This document shows positions 1-9,193 of a stretch of DNA of 64,000 nucleotides, piece after piece (position 1 is the stretch's first letter; the number at the start of each line of letters is the position of its first letter). Location: positions 3,410,001 to 3,474,000 of the forward strand of contig NZ_CP049857.1 of the NCBI RefSeq assembly GCF_011299555.1. Reading direction: 5' to 3'. Below the pieces are notes generated by a model, which saw only the letters and a list, made by a program, of their open reading frames with translations, did no database searches and was not told the origin of the DNA. A program made the position numbers and the translations under genes. Origin of the DNA: Dysgonomonas sp. HDW5A. GTDB taxonomy: Bacteria > Bacteroidota > Bacteroidia > Bacteroidales > Dysgonomonadaceae.

Positions 1-1
1 G

Positions 2-877
2 CGTCAACAGTGGGACTCTTTAAGTAACATTGAGGATTTATCATCTCAACTAGAATTCGAAAAAATAAAGAAAGTGTTAGGGTTTAGTGAAAATAAGAGG
101 AAGATACAATTTTCTAATTATTTACCTCGTGTAGCAGCAGTGCTTTTGCCTTTAATTCTATTTGCAGGAATATATTTTTTAGATAAAAGAGAAAACAAAG
201 ACAGCGATATGCCTATGACTGTGCTTACTGTACCTTATGGCAAACATGAGGAAGCAAAGCTTGCTTGTGGTTCTGAAATTTGGATTAATTCGGGTAGTGA
301 AATAACTTATAATGAAAACCCGGCTGATACTGTAAGGACTGTCAATCTGAAAGGAGAAGCTTACTTCTCGGTGATGAGACAGAATGATGTTCCATTTATA
401 GTTCGCACAGAATATCTGGATGTTAAAGTTCTCGGAACCAAGTTTAATGTATCAGCATATCCGGATGAAGAGTCAACCGTTGTAACACTCAATAAAGGAT
501 CCATAGCTATCCGTACTATTGACAATCAGGATTATATGCTAAAACCGAATCAACAATTAGTATATAATAATAAGACCAAGCAGGTGGTAATACAAGACCT
601 CGATGTTAATATCGCTAAGGATATTGCTGATTGGACTATAGGAAAGATGGCTTTTAACAACGAAACGCTAAAAGATATTGTAACGGTGTTTGAGCGTAAG
701 TTTAATGTCGATGTCGAAGTTGATAGTAATGTAGACCTCAATAGAAGATATACAGTTACGATAGATGAAGGTGATAACTTAAAAGAAATAATAGAGATTT
801 TTGGATGCTTTGACAGTAGTTTATCTTATAAAATAGAGAACAATAAAGTATACATAAGTAACAATAAAACAGAATAA
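2..877 (+). CDS. FecR-family anti-sigma factor, 3' part (5' end outside window)
   Basis: Inner-membrane anti-sigma factor of the FecR family, which holds an ECF sigma factor until a periplasmic signal arrives. The reading frame is open to the left edge, so the N-terminus is missing; a GTG at 74 is in frame but is only an internal codon. In the visible 291 residues there is one membrane segment (about 40-60), a FecR domain (about 76-174, with the typical VLGTKFNVSAY motif) and a C-terminal DUF4974 domain (about 217-286). The sigma factor is presumably just upstream. It ends 11 bp before an STN-domain protein, so the two are likely co-transcribed and work as anti-sigma and outer-membrane sensor. 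Family call is firm; the link to fimbriae is inferred from position. Confidence 0.9.
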   Translation, partial: RQQWDSLSNIEDLSSQLEFEKIKKVLGFSENKRKIQFSNYLPRVAAVLLPLILFAGIYFLDKRENKDSDMPMTVLTVPYGKHEEAKLACGSEIWINSGSEITYNENPADTVRTVNLKGEAYFSVMRQNDVPFIVRTEYLDVKVLGTKFNVSAYPDEESTVVTLNKGSIAIRTIDNQDYMLKPNQQLVYNNKTKQVVIQDLDVNIAKDIADWTIGKMAFNNETLKDIVTVFERKFNVDVEVDSNVDLNRRYTVTIDEGDNLKEIIEIFGCFDSSLSYKIENNKVYISNNKTE

Positions 878-888
878 TCAATTTTAAA

Positions 889-1965
889 ATGCAACTATAT
901 AATAAAATGTACCCGTTTCGATCTCGGTATGGGCTCAGTTTGATCAAGATGTCACTTTTTTTACTTTGCTTTTTTACTTTTCCGATGCTTTCGGCACAAG
1001 ACCAAAAAGTGACTATTGCGGTAAATAATACTCCATTGAATGATGTATTTGCTCAAATAGAATCTCAAACAAAATATTCTTTTGCTTTTGTCAATTCAAG
1101 TTTTGATGCAACACGTAAAGTAACGATATCCGTTCAGAATACAGATTTGAGCGTAGTATTAGATAAATTACTAAAAGGTACCGGTTATTCTTACACTATA
1201 AGAAAAGGTCGTATTTTTTTATCCCCGGTTAAGGTAGAAAAAAAAGAGGAAAAATTGATAACGGCTAAAAATATTGAAGAAAAGCCAATTGTATCTGTTA
1301 AAACAGGAACTAAGACAAAGAATATAGATGTAGAACCTCTATTTATCTCTGAAAAGAAGAATATAGATGCAGAACCTTTATCTACAGTAAAAGATTCTTT
1401 AGATATAAACAAAACAGTCGAGATATTGAATCGTTTAGCTGATCAGAAGCTAACTTATTCAAAAACACCTCTATGGGCTGTCAAAAGCAACTTGTTACTA
1501 GACCTGACGGGTTCTATCAGCCTTGGTGCAGAAGTCAAGACAGGAGAAAGATATAGTTTTGATTTATCAGTCAGCTACAATCCTTGGGAATTTAATGTTA
1601 ATAGAAACTGGAAACATATACTCGTTCAACCAGAGATACGCTATTGGTTATGTGAACCTTTCAACGGTCATTTTTTTGGATTACACGGACTTTATGCCCA
1701 TTATAATTTGTCGGGACTTCCGTTCTCGGATTATATGAAGAATAGTCGCTTGCAAGGAGATCTGTATGGTGTCGGCTTAAGTTATGGATACCAATGGAGT
1801 TTATCCAAACGCTGGTCGATTGAAGGAAGCTTCGGAGTAGGGTATGTTCATGCCAGTTATGATAGATATGCTTGTAAAACCTGTAGAGATTATATAGGTA
1901 GTGAGAGTAAAAATTACTTTGCACCTACTAAAGCATCATTGTCTCTGATCTATTTTATTAAGTAA
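889..1965 (+). CDS. STN domain - DUF3575 outer-membrane protein
   Basis: 358 residues. A signal peptide (hydrophobic stretch about 20-35, ending FPMLSAQ) is followed by an STN domain (about 38-112), then a charged linker (about 113-190) and a DUF3575 domain (about 193-358) rich in aromatic, alternating residues as in outer-membrane beta-barrels. STN domains normally sit at the periplasmic end of TonB-dependent receptors or secretins and contact FecR. DUF3575 proteins are regularly found next to type V fimbrillin genes in Bacteroidales. Here both are in one protein directly behind a FecR gene. The linker holds two copies of a KNID(V/A)EPL motif (about residues 145 and 157). Start ATG 889 is used; ATG 907 is an alternative. 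Function in fimbrial assembly or sensing is inferred. Confidence 0.85.
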   Translation: MQLYNKMYPFRSRYGLSLIKMSLFLLCFFTFPMLSAQDQKVTIAVNNTPLNDVFAQIESQTKYSFAFVNSSFDATRKVTISVQNTDLSVVLDKLLKGTGYSYTIRKGRIFLSPVKVEKKEEKLITAKNIEEKPIVSVKTGTKTKNIDVEPLFISEKKNIDAEPLSTVKDSLDINKTVEILNRLADQKLTYSKTPLWAVKSNLLLDLTGSISLGAEVKTGERYSFDLSVSYNPWEFNVNRNWKHILVQPEIRYWLCEPFNGHFFGLHGLYAHYNLSGLPFSDYMKNSRLQGDLYGVGLSYGYQWSLSKRWSIEGSFGVGYVHASYDRYACKTCRDYIGSESKNYFAPTKASLSLIYFIK

Positions 1966-1996
1966 AAGTTGGCAAAGTCCAGCTGAAAATAAAAAA

Positions 1997-2026
1997 AAGC
2001 TAACATGCTTGAGGATAAGTTAGCTT
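1997..2026 (-). terminator. Hairpin with T-run on the minus strand
   Basis: An 8-bp perfect stem (AAGCTAAC / GTTAGCTT) with a 14-nt loop. Read on the minus strand it is followed by an eight-T run, a classic intrinsic terminator. On the plus strand it has the A-run before it and no T-run after it. No minus-strand gene ends here, so it would stop an antisense transcript coming from the 2082-3575 gene. Confidence 0.5.
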
Positions 2027-2081
2027 GGGAAATTATTGTCTCTAAATAATATACATACAATACATCTAAAGCCTGCGATTA

Positions 2082-3575
2082 ATGGCTAAAGTAAATAATA
2101 TGAAACGATTACCAATATTTATACTATTCATACTGATTACATTGGGGGCATCAGCAAAAGGATATACAGGGCAAATCACCTTTGTTAGCAACGAAGTTAA
2201 GGAGGTAAATGATAGTCTTCAGATATACTTCAAAGTAAATATCCGTGCAGGAGCTGTCAACGATTGCAGTGCTATGTATATAACCCCTCAGTTGCTTTCG
2301 GGCGAATCGGTTATTGAATTTCCTTATCTGCTCGTTTCCGGAAATAAGAGATATAACCTGATGGAAAGATGGGAATCATTAAATAAACATAGCTCTCAAC
2401 CTAATGCGCCCTATGCAACTATTATAGCGAAAGAGAATACAGATACGTTGCTCAGTTATAATTTCAAGCTTCCGTATGAGATGTGGATGGATAGTGCACG
2501 TTTTGTGATTAAGCAGGAAATAACAGGATGCCGAAACGAAAATCACCTGTTTACTTTCCTAATGAATAATAAGGTAGGTCTGAAACCTCATACCCCTTAT
2601 CAGGTAAATACCTTGGTAGCTTATATAGAACCGAAGGCAGAACCCAAAATACGTAAAATACAAGGGCAGGCATACCTTGATTTTCAGGTAGGGCAGTCGG
2701 TTATCCGTTCTGATTATCGCCGTAATCCTGAAGAATTAGCTAAAATAAACGAATTAGTAAAAGATGTGATCAATGACCCTGATATAAAGATCAAAAGTTT
2801 ATTTATCGAAGGATATGCGTCGCCCGAAGGTTCGTACGCAACTAATGACCGTTTGTCGTATGCACGGGCAATAGCTCTGAAAAACTATATGAAAAGTAAA
2901 TTCGGCTTATCGGAGAGTTTATTTCGGGTGAGTAATGTTGCCGAAGACTGGGATGGACTCAAAGTATTGATACCAAACAGTAATGTTACACATCAGGATG
3001 AGATAATAGAAATAATAGATAATACAGACATTTTTGAAGGGCGCGAACTGAAATTGATGAAATTGGCAAACGGTGTACCTTATAGAAGCATGTTGAACGA
3101 ATTATTCCCTCAATTAAGACGTGTTGAATACCAGATTAATTTCATGGTGAAGGATTATACGCTGAGTGAAGCTAAAAATTTACTCGGAAAGAAAGAATCT
3201 CAACTTAGTCAACTTGAGCTTTTTCAAATAGCACAAAGCTTTGGCGAAAGCAATAACGAGTTTGTAGAGATATTGGGCGAAATAATTCCTAAATATTATC
3301 CGGATGATCAAACAGCAAATAACAATGCAGCTGCTGTTCAGATAAAAAATAAAGAATTCTCTCTAGCTAAAAGAACTTTATCAGAGGCTGGTACTAATCC
3401 GTCAACATTAAATAACATGGCAATAATTCTTTTACAAGAAGGCAACCTGGATAATGCCGAAAAACTATTCAAAAAAGCTTTAGAAGGAGGCTCCATTGAA
3501 GCACATCATAATTTACGTGAGTTAAAACTGAAACGTGAAGACAATGTGAAATTGGAACGATATAAAAGTAAGTAA
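2082..3575 (+). CDS. DUF3868 / OmpA-like domain protein with C-terminal TPR
   Basis: 497 residues with a signal peptide (cleavage near GASAKG). The N-terminal half (about 25-190) fits DUF3868, a beta-rich periplasmic or outer-membrane domain found in Bacteroidales fimbrial clusters. About 193-280 resembles an OmpA C-terminal peptidoglycan-binding domain (GYASPEGSYATNDRLSYARA). The last 100 residues look like tetratricopeptide repeats. ATG 2100 gives a more compact signal peptide (MKRLPIFIL) and may be the real start. It lies between the DUF3575 protein and the major fimbrillin, so a role in anchoring or assembling the fimbriae is likely but inferred. Confidence 0.8.
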   Translation: MAKVNNMKRLPIFILFILITLGASAKGYTGQITFVSNEVKEVNDSLQIYFKVNIRAGAVNDCSAMYITPQLLSGESVIEFPYLLVSGNKRYNLMERWESLNKHSSQPNAPYATIIAKENTDTLLSYNFKLPYEMWMDSARFVIKQEITGCRNENHLFTFLMNNKVGLKPHTPYQVNTLVAYIEPKAEPKIRKIQGQAYLDFQVGQSVIRSDYRRNPEELAKINELVKDVINDPDIKIKSLFIEGYASPEGSYATNDRLSYARAIALKNYMKSKFGLSESLFRVSNVAEDWDGLKVLIPNSNVTHQDEIIEIIDNTDIFEGRELKLMKLANGVPYRSMLNELFPQLRRVEYQINFMVKDYTLSEAKNLLGKKESQLSQLELFQIAQSFGESNNEFVEILGEIIPKYYPDDQTANNNAAAVQIKNKEFSLAKRTLSEAGTNPSTLNNMAIILLQEGNLDNAEKLFKKALEGGSIEAHHNLRELKLKREDNVKLERYKSK

Positions 3576-3728
3576 GTATAATAAAGTAATTAAGAAAATG
3601 ATCTTGGAGTATGAAAATGTAGTAAATAGCTAGTGTGTTGGTAATCATTAGAAAAGCATTAGAAACCAAGAGGTTAATTCTAACATTTTTCTAACGGAAT
3701 CTATAAGATGTTCCTCAAATGATATGCT

Positions 3729-3736
3729 TAGTTTTG
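3729..3736 (+). promoter_or_regulatory. Bacteroidota -7 promoter element of the major fimbrillin
   Basis: TAGTTTTG matches the Bacteroidota -7 consensus TAnnTTTG exactly. No clear TTTG -33 box lies 19-22 nt upstream. It would give a leader of about 125 nt, very A/T-rich, before the ATG at 3868. This suggests the major subunit has its own promoter. Confidence 0.5.
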
Positions 3737-3867
3737 CATTATAAATTAGAACAGTCGATAATGTCAAAACAGAAATAAAGTATAAAAAAACTGTAAACAG
3801 AAATTATTAGATAAATAATTTATAAACAAAGAATCAAAAAAAAAAATTAATTTAAAACAATCAAACG

Positions 3868-5139
3868 ATGAAAGTATTTTTTAATTATTTAATGGCAACA
3901 GCTGTCTTGGCAGCAGGTTTCACAAGTTGTTCAAACGATGACGATATAACTGGTAACGGTGGTAATCCGATTCAAACTGGTAAAGCAACAACATTCACGC
4001 TTTCGATAGCTCAACCAAAAACATATGCAGCAGATCCAAATGCTACGGTTGACGAAACTAAAATGAACACAGTGGATGTATTTATCTTTAACGATGCTGA
4101 TGTATTTGAAAAACGTGAGCGTTTAAACGGTTCAGATTTTACTCCTTCTACAAGCAATGAATACACTGCTAACAGAACAATTGCTACAACTGTGGGAGCT
4201 AAGAAAATTTATGTAGGTGTTAACTTATCTGACGAATTAGCAAGAGATGTTGCAAGCAGAGGCTTGACAGCAATACAACAAGTATCAAGTGCAAATGATC
4301 TTATGAATCCTACAAACGGATTTGCGATGTTTAACAAAGTGGCTTCAATCGCAACATTTGTAGAATCTACCGATCCTACTGCTTCAACAGCTAACAAAGT
4401 ATCTGCAACTGTAGCACGTTTATTAGCTAAAGTATCAGTAGAAAAAGGAGCGGCACTACAGTATAATGTACTGGGTGGAACTGTTTCAGACTTACAGTTT
4501 TCGTTAAGTAATATTACAAAATTGTATTATATGCTTCCTAGCGTATCAGGCTATAGCCCTGCCAGCACACTAGCTGATTTCTATAAAGAAAATTCTTATA
4601 AAGCGGTTAATGCATCTGGTACTGCTATTACTGCCGGCAATGTATCCTATGCTTTAGAAAATGCATCTGCTCAAAGTCTTGAAGGATTTTCAACTTATGC
4701 TTCTATCCGTGCTAAATTCTTACCAAGTAAAGTAGTGAAATTAGCTACAGCAGGAAATGGCGCTAGCGGATTGGTTAACGAAACAACTCCGGCTACTCCT
4801 CAAACATTTTATGTGGTAGTAAATGCAGGTGTGAAATATTACTTCTTAAGTCAAGCGGATGCAGCTGATTACAATACTGAAATAAATGGAGGTTCTGCTT
4901 CAACGATGATTACTTATACTGACGGATATTGCTACTACAAAGCATATTTGAATCCTGCTGTAGATTACAACATCTATCGTAATAACCTTTATAAAGTAAA
5001 CATTACAGCTGTTAATGGTGTCGGTGAAGGTGGTGATAACATTATTGATCCTACTCACCCAATCTCTAAGCCAACTAACATTACTGTAGATATCGTAGTT
5101 GAACCTTGGGTTGAAAATACTCAAGATACTGAGATCTAA
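3868..5139 (+). CDS. Mfa1/FimA-type major fimbrillin, lipoprotein precursor
   Basis: 423 residues. A lipoprotein signal peptide ends in the lipobox FTSC (Cys21), followed by SNDDD. The family is the type V pilin: lipidated precursors are exported and processed by a trypsin-like protease at an Arg, and polymerise by donor-strand exchange. The C-terminal strand motif (VDIVVEPW) is typical of Mfa1-like subunits. The sequence is rich in Ala, Thr, Ser and Asn. The gene follows the DUF3575/DUF3868 genes and precedes the anchor and candidate tip genes, the usual order of such loci. It has its own candidate promoter, and a strong hairpin follows it (5196-5223), both consistent with higher expression than its neighbours. 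Confidence 0.85.
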   Translation: MKVFFNYLMATAVLAAGFTSCSNDDDITGNGGNPIQTGKATTFTLSIAQPKTYAADPNATVDETKMNTVDVFIFNDADVFEKRERLNGSDFTPSTSNEYTANRTIATTVGAKKIYVGVNLSDELARDVASRGLTAIQQVSSANDLMNPTNGFAMFNKVASIATFVESTDPTASTANKVSATVARLLAKVSVEKGAALQYNVLGGTVSDLQFSLSNITKLYYMLPSVSGYSPASTLADFYKENSYKAVNASGTAITAGNVSYALENASAQSLEGFSTYASIRAKFLPSKVVKLATAGNGASGLVNETTPATPQTFYVVVNAGVKYYFLSQADAADYNTEINGGSASTMITYTDGYCYYKAYLNPAVDYNIYRNNLYKVNITAVNGVGEGGDNIIDPTHPISKPTNITVDIVVEPWVENTQDTEI

Positions 5140-5195
5140 TAAGATTATTACGGAATACGTTTAGCATAACAAATTCCCCAAACAGTTAATGCCGT

Positions 5196-5223
5196 TACCG
5201 CAAGGTACTATTGCCTTGCGGTA
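5196..5223 (+). terminator. GC-rich hairpin without T-run between fimbrillin and anchor gene
   Basis: Perfect 10-bp stem TACCGCAAGG / CCTTGCGGTA with an 8-nt loop, 57 bp after the fimbrillin stop codon. No T-run follows, so it is more likely an mRNA 3'-stabilising or partial read-through structure than a full terminator. Confidence 0.6.
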
Positions 5224-5330
5224 CGGATTAACCTAAAGGCTTCTTTCTACTATTTTTTACATGATTATCAATTATTAGATAAAATATCATTTTGAAACGA
5301 ATGAGCCAATTGCTTATAAAGAAATTTATA

Positions 5331-6269
5331 ATGAAACGATTTAATTATATACCACTATTATTTTTGACCCTTTTGTTACCAATGCTCAATTCGTGTATTG
5401 ATCAGAAACTGGAAGACTGTCTTCCAGAAAATAATGGTATTCGTATTTATTTTACCCCCACAGCAAAAAGCTATGCAGGTACAATGCTAAACCCCGAAGA
5501 GGTAAAGGATATAAAGTTATTTATATTTGATGAAAAAGGGAATTATTTACGTACAGAGCATGATGCAAAGCCATCGTTTAGTTCTGATTATTATATGACT
5601 CTATTCTTAAATCCGGGTATTTACACTTTTGTATCATGGGTAAATCTCGAAAAACCTTACAACCAAAATGAATATTCGACATTGGAAGAGATGCGGGTAT
5701 ACATCGAAAAAGATAATGAGGACATTGTCCGTACAAATCCACATGCCTTGTTTCAGGCTTATGAAACATCAGTAAATATAACAGATCAGACAGATCAGAA
5801 AGTAAGATTATCCCTTACTCAAGATATAAATACAATTAATGTAAAAACAAAGAATTTCGTGCCTGTTGGTTCCAATTACCAAATGACTATCACTGCACGT
5901 AATGGCATCTATAAATTTGATAATTCATTTGCCTCGAATACAGATGAGGTTCACTATATAAGTTCTATGCAAATAGGAGACGATTCGGAGTTATCCGGTA
6001 CACAAAATATACTCAGACTGAGCGAAGAACGTAAAGATCCTATACTGAAAATAGATAATCCGATAACAGGGGTTGTAGTGTATCAGGCAAAATTAATGGA
6101 ACTGATTGCTAATATAAATGCTAATGGAACTGTAATTGATATTGATAATATACATGTATATGATATTCTATTGACTTTTATACCAATGCCTAATCCCGGA
6201 CCACCACATGTAGGTATTACAATATCTATCAATGGATGGGTTGTTAATGAGGAAAGTGCTGAATTATAA
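5331..6269 (+). CDS. FimB/Mfa2-family fimbrial anchor lipoprotein
   Basis: 312 residues from ATG 5331, chosen because it gives a compact lipoprotein signal peptide (MKRFNYIP... LNSC, Cys22). In-frame TTG 5292 and ATG 5301 would add a non-signal-like leader. FimB/Mfa2 proteins cap the fimbria base and anchor it in the outer membrane. The body has the paired beta-sandwich pattern of the family, including the phrase KLFIFDEKGNYLRTE near the N-terminus and a closing strand with GWVVNEE at the C-terminus. It lies directly between the major subunit and the large FISUMP protein. The family call rests on pattern and context. Confidence 0.8.
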   Translation: MKRFNYIPLLFLTLLLPMLNSCIDQKLEDCLPENNGIRIYFTPTAKSYAGTMLNPEEVKDIKLFIFDEKGNYLRTEHDAKPSFSSDYYMTLFLNPGIYTFVSWVNLEKPYNQNEYSTLEEMRVYIEKDNEDIVRTNPHALFQAYETSVNITDQTDQKVRLSLTQDINTINVKTKNFVPVGSNYQMTITARNGIYKFDNSFASNTDEVHYISSMQIGDDSELSGTQNILRLSEERKDPILKIDNPITGVVVYQAKLMELIANINANGTVIDIDNIHVYDILLTFIPMPNPGPPHVGITISINGWVVNEESAEL

Positions 6270-6306
6270 CAGAATCAGATTTTAAATAGAAAAAACAGAA
6301 GAACTA

Positions 6307-9003
6307 ATGAAACAGTTATTTTTTTATATACTATTCTTATTCGTGGCTTTAGCCGGTTGCGTTGACGACCATGAAGATGGAAATTATCCTTCGCCAACTA
6401 AAGAGGGAGAAGTGAAAGTACCATTTAGTATAAACATGCCTGCTCAAATGCCAAAGACTTATGCCTTGGATGAGAATGATGAGAACGAAGTGAAAACTAT
6501 TGATATCTTAGCTTTTAAGGTAAATGGTAATGACGAAACCTTCGCTTACCGTGCACAGGCCGAGCAAGGGTCGATAGTGGATGATGGAGCCAATAATAAA
6601 AAGAAATTTATTGTTACCCTGAAAAAAGATGGTACCCAAACATATCGTTTTGTTGCTCTCGCAAATGCAAAAGATGAGCTGGATAATATTTTTGTCGGAG
6701 GTATTGCGGTAGGAACATCAAAAGACGTTGTAATGCAACAATTACAATTGACAGGTGTAAATAAATGGAATGTAAACAATGGAACTGAGGGATATCTTCC
6801 CATTCCAATGTGGGGAGAGACTACAAACAACATAGTAATCCAAGATAATACAACGATTACCGATTTGAAACTACTTCGCATGGTTGGTAAAATCAATGTG
6901 AAAATAGACCCTTCGATAACCGAAAGTAACTTTGCTCTATCGAGTGTATCTCTATACAACTATTATACTGCCGGACGAATTGCCCCCGATCAAGCCAATC
7001 TGGTTTCGGGTAGCAGATCAACCGTTGATAAACCTACGGTGATAGGTGTTACCACCAAAGGACCGATCAGTTATGAAGGCTCGGGTATCGTTACCAACAA
7101 TAGTATCCTGAATAATATATATACTTTCGAATCGGTAGTTCCTAAAAATCAGTCTGAAGTAGATATGAGTAAAGTAACTACTCTGGTAGTAGGGGGTAAA
7201 TACAATGGAGCAGCTACGGTTAGTTATTACCGTGTCGATATAGCTAATGGAAAGAACTATCTGGATATATTGCGTAACCATTTATACACCATTAATATAA
7301 CTAAAGTGAAATCGGCGGGGTATTCTACTAAGGAAGAGGCATTCAACTCACGACCTATTAATATCGAAGCAGAGGTTGTTGTATGGGATGAGGCTGCTAT
7401 AGGGAATATCGAGTTCGACGGACAGTTTATGCTTGCGGTTTCTCAAGGAAAGTTTGATTTTACGAAAAGTGTCTACAACGCATATAGTGACGGAAATACA
7501 GTGAAAATTACTACCGACTATAAGAGTAACGATGGAAGCGTACAAGGGTGGAAGGTATCGTCTATTGTAGATGATAGTGGTAACCCTATAACCGATTGGT
7601 TAACAACATCGGTAAGTAGCGGTAATGCCGGTGTAACTACAAATATGCAGATCTTCTTAACAGAGAACAACTCGGGACAACAACGTAAAGGGTATATTCA
7701 TATCAGTGCAGGAAGACTTACTTATGTTATCGAAGTGAACCAAAACTTAGTTCCCCCCTTATCTTTAGTTATTAAGGATGTAGTGAATGGCGAAGAAATC
7801 GGCGAACTTATATTTGTGAGTCAAACAGCCAATGAAGTTCCCACAGCACAACAATTTACTGCTTCGTGGATGCCAATTAGTGTAGAATGTGATTTGTCAA
7901 GTACAGGTTTATCCGGAAACCCTTTTAGTTTCTATACAGGATCAGATACTCCCGGACAAGGAACCTTTATAAAAACGACTGCAAACGGTACAGGTAAACA
8001 AACCTATACTATTAGGCCGACAGCGTTTACTCAGACTGAAATTAATAATAATCCTCTGATCGAGAAATCTTCTAAAATAGACTTTTTAGTGTCGAATGGG
8101 GTCAACTTTAAATCCAAAACGATTTACCTGCGTCAGATACGCTATGGACTGAAGGCTACATTGAAAGATGATTATATACTTGATGGTACTCAACAAAGTC
8201 TGAATATCAAGTCAAATAGCCTTTGGAAAGTAAAAAGTATAACCGATAGCCAAAATTTGTTAGCATCTTTTGATGCGAGTCAAAACGGCGGATATAATGT
8301 CCAGACCGGAGATACATTCCTGTTTACATTGAAGCAGGTAACTACTGCTACGGATGTGGGGGCAAGCATCACTTTTACATTTTACGATCCTAGTGGCAAA
8401 TATGCCGATGTTAATGCTACGATAAACCCTATAGCGTGTGGAGCAGGAGGAACTGCAGCACCATTAAAGATTGGTAATAATACGTATATGACCCACAAAT
8501 ATGGAACGAAATGCTGGATGGTGGAAAACTCAAGAGAAGGAACATCAAATGCTGTGAATTTCGGAGGAGTTATTAGTGGAACCACATGGACGAATGGGTC
8601 GACCTATTCGCCGGGAACAAGTAATGGACAGTATTATTATGGGGATAGTAATCGAAATTCAGCATGTCCTACCGGCTGGCATTTGCCAACGGCTGGAGAA
8701 GCTGCAGATTTAGTCTCTGCTGTCACTACTGATATATCGCAAAACAATGGAACTAAAGGTGCTCAATGGTGGGCGGGACCCTCTGTTCTGGGACTAAATT
8801 CAAACAGTGCGACTGCTGCTTTGACCGGAGCTGCTTTATATTACAACTCGGGAGGATATTCTTATCGTTGGAATTTTTGGTCACAACGAGGGTATTGGTG
8901 GATAAATGGTGGAACAAACCTAATTGGAACTTCATCCAACTTAACTACTCAGAGTGGTAATAGTACTATGGCATTTTTACCTGTGCGATGTGTTCAGAAC
9001 TAA
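6307..9003 (+). CDS. Large fimbrillin-like lipoprotein with C-terminal FISUMP domain (candidate fimbrial tip)
   Basis: 898 residues. Lipobox LAGC (Cys18). Residues about 40-360 resemble a fimbrillin-like/DUF4906 region with the type V pilin layout (VKTIDILAFKVNG; later VVVWDEA). About 375-480 looks like a BACON-type beta domain. Residues about 715-898 form a FISUMP domain: it shows KCWMVENSRE, CPTGWHLPTAGE and FLPVRC, the hallmark segments of this C-type-lectin-like/formylglycine-enzyme-like fold. It starts 37 bp after the anchor gene, in the same operon. By analogy with Mfa3-5 accessory subunits of Porphyromonas it is probably the tip or an adhesin; ligand unknown. A terminator follows at 9024. 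Confidence 0.75.
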   Translation: MKQLFFYILFLFVALAGCVDDHEDGNYPSPTKEGEVKVPFSINMPAQMPKTYALDENDENEVKTIDILAFKVNGNDETFAYRAQAEQGSIVDDGANNKKKFIVTLKKDGTQTYRFVALANAKDELDNIFVGGIAVGTSKDVVMQQLQLTGVNKWNVNNGTEGYLPIPMWGETTNNIVIQDNTTITDLKLLRMVGKINVKIDPSITESNFALSSVSLYNYYTAGRIAPDQANLVSGSRSTVDKPTVIGVTTKGPISYEGSGIVTNNSILNNIYTFESVVPKNQSEVDMSKVTTLVVGGKYNGAATVSYYRVDIANGKNYLDILRNHLYTINITKVKSAGYSTKEEAFNSRPINIEAEVVVWDEAAIGNIEFDGQFMLAVSQGKFDFTKSVYNAYSDGNTVKITTDYKSNDGSVQGWKVSSIVDDSGNPITDWLTTSVSSGNAGVTTNMQIFLTENNSGQQRKGYIHISAGRLTYVIEVNQNLVPPLSLVIKDVVNGEEIGELIFVSQTANEVPTAQQFTASWMPISVECDLSSTGLSGNPFSFYTGSDTPGQGTFIKTTANGTGKQTYTIRPTAFTQTEINNNPLIEKSSKIDFLVSNGVNFKSKTIYLRQIRYGLKATLKDDYILDGTQQSLNIKSNSLWKVKSITDSQNLLASFDASQNGGYNVQTGDTFLFTLKQVTTATDVGASITFTFYDPSGKYADVNATINPIACGAGGTAAPLKIGNNTYMTHKYGTKCWMVENSREGTSNAVNFGGVISGTTWTNGSTYSPGTSNGQYYYGDSNRNSACPTGWHLPTAGEAADLVSAVTTDISQNNGTKGAQWWAGPSVLGLNSNSATAALTGAALYYNSGGYSYRWNFWSQRGYWWINGGTNLIGTSSNLTTQSGNSTMAFLPVRCVQN

Positions 9004-9023
9004 AATAATACAAATCAGTATAT

Positions 9024-9063
9024 AATCAACAACGGAGAATATGGTTCTTCGTTGTTGATTTTT
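9024..9063 (+). terminator. Intrinsic terminator of the fimbrial operon
   Basis: 11-bp stem AATCAACAACG / CGTTGTTGATT followed by TTT, 20 bp after the stop codon of the FISUMP protein. Confidence 0.75.
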
Positions 9064-9124
9064 GATTGCAATATATAAATCATCAAAAAGAGAATTTGAA
9101 TTCTAATATATTTCTAATGAGTGA

Positions 9125-9158
9125 TTTAGTTTATCCGGGAAAGCTATGTTTATCTTTG
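9125..9158 (+). promoter_or_regulatory. Bacteroidota-type promoter for the thioredoxin-like lipoprotein
   Basis: A TTTA box at 9125-9128 and an exact TAnnTTTG element (TATCTTTG, 9151-9158), spacer 22 nt, about 35 nt before ATG 9194. Confidence 0.6.
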
Positions 9159-9193
9159 TAGAAGCTAAAAAAAACAAAGAAAAATAAATTCAA

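Noticed and set aside
6546-6959. Minus-strand frame of 137 codons inside the FISUMP lipoprotein gene
   Set aside because: Shadow frame; low-complexity product with no recognisable features opposite a clear plus-strand gene.
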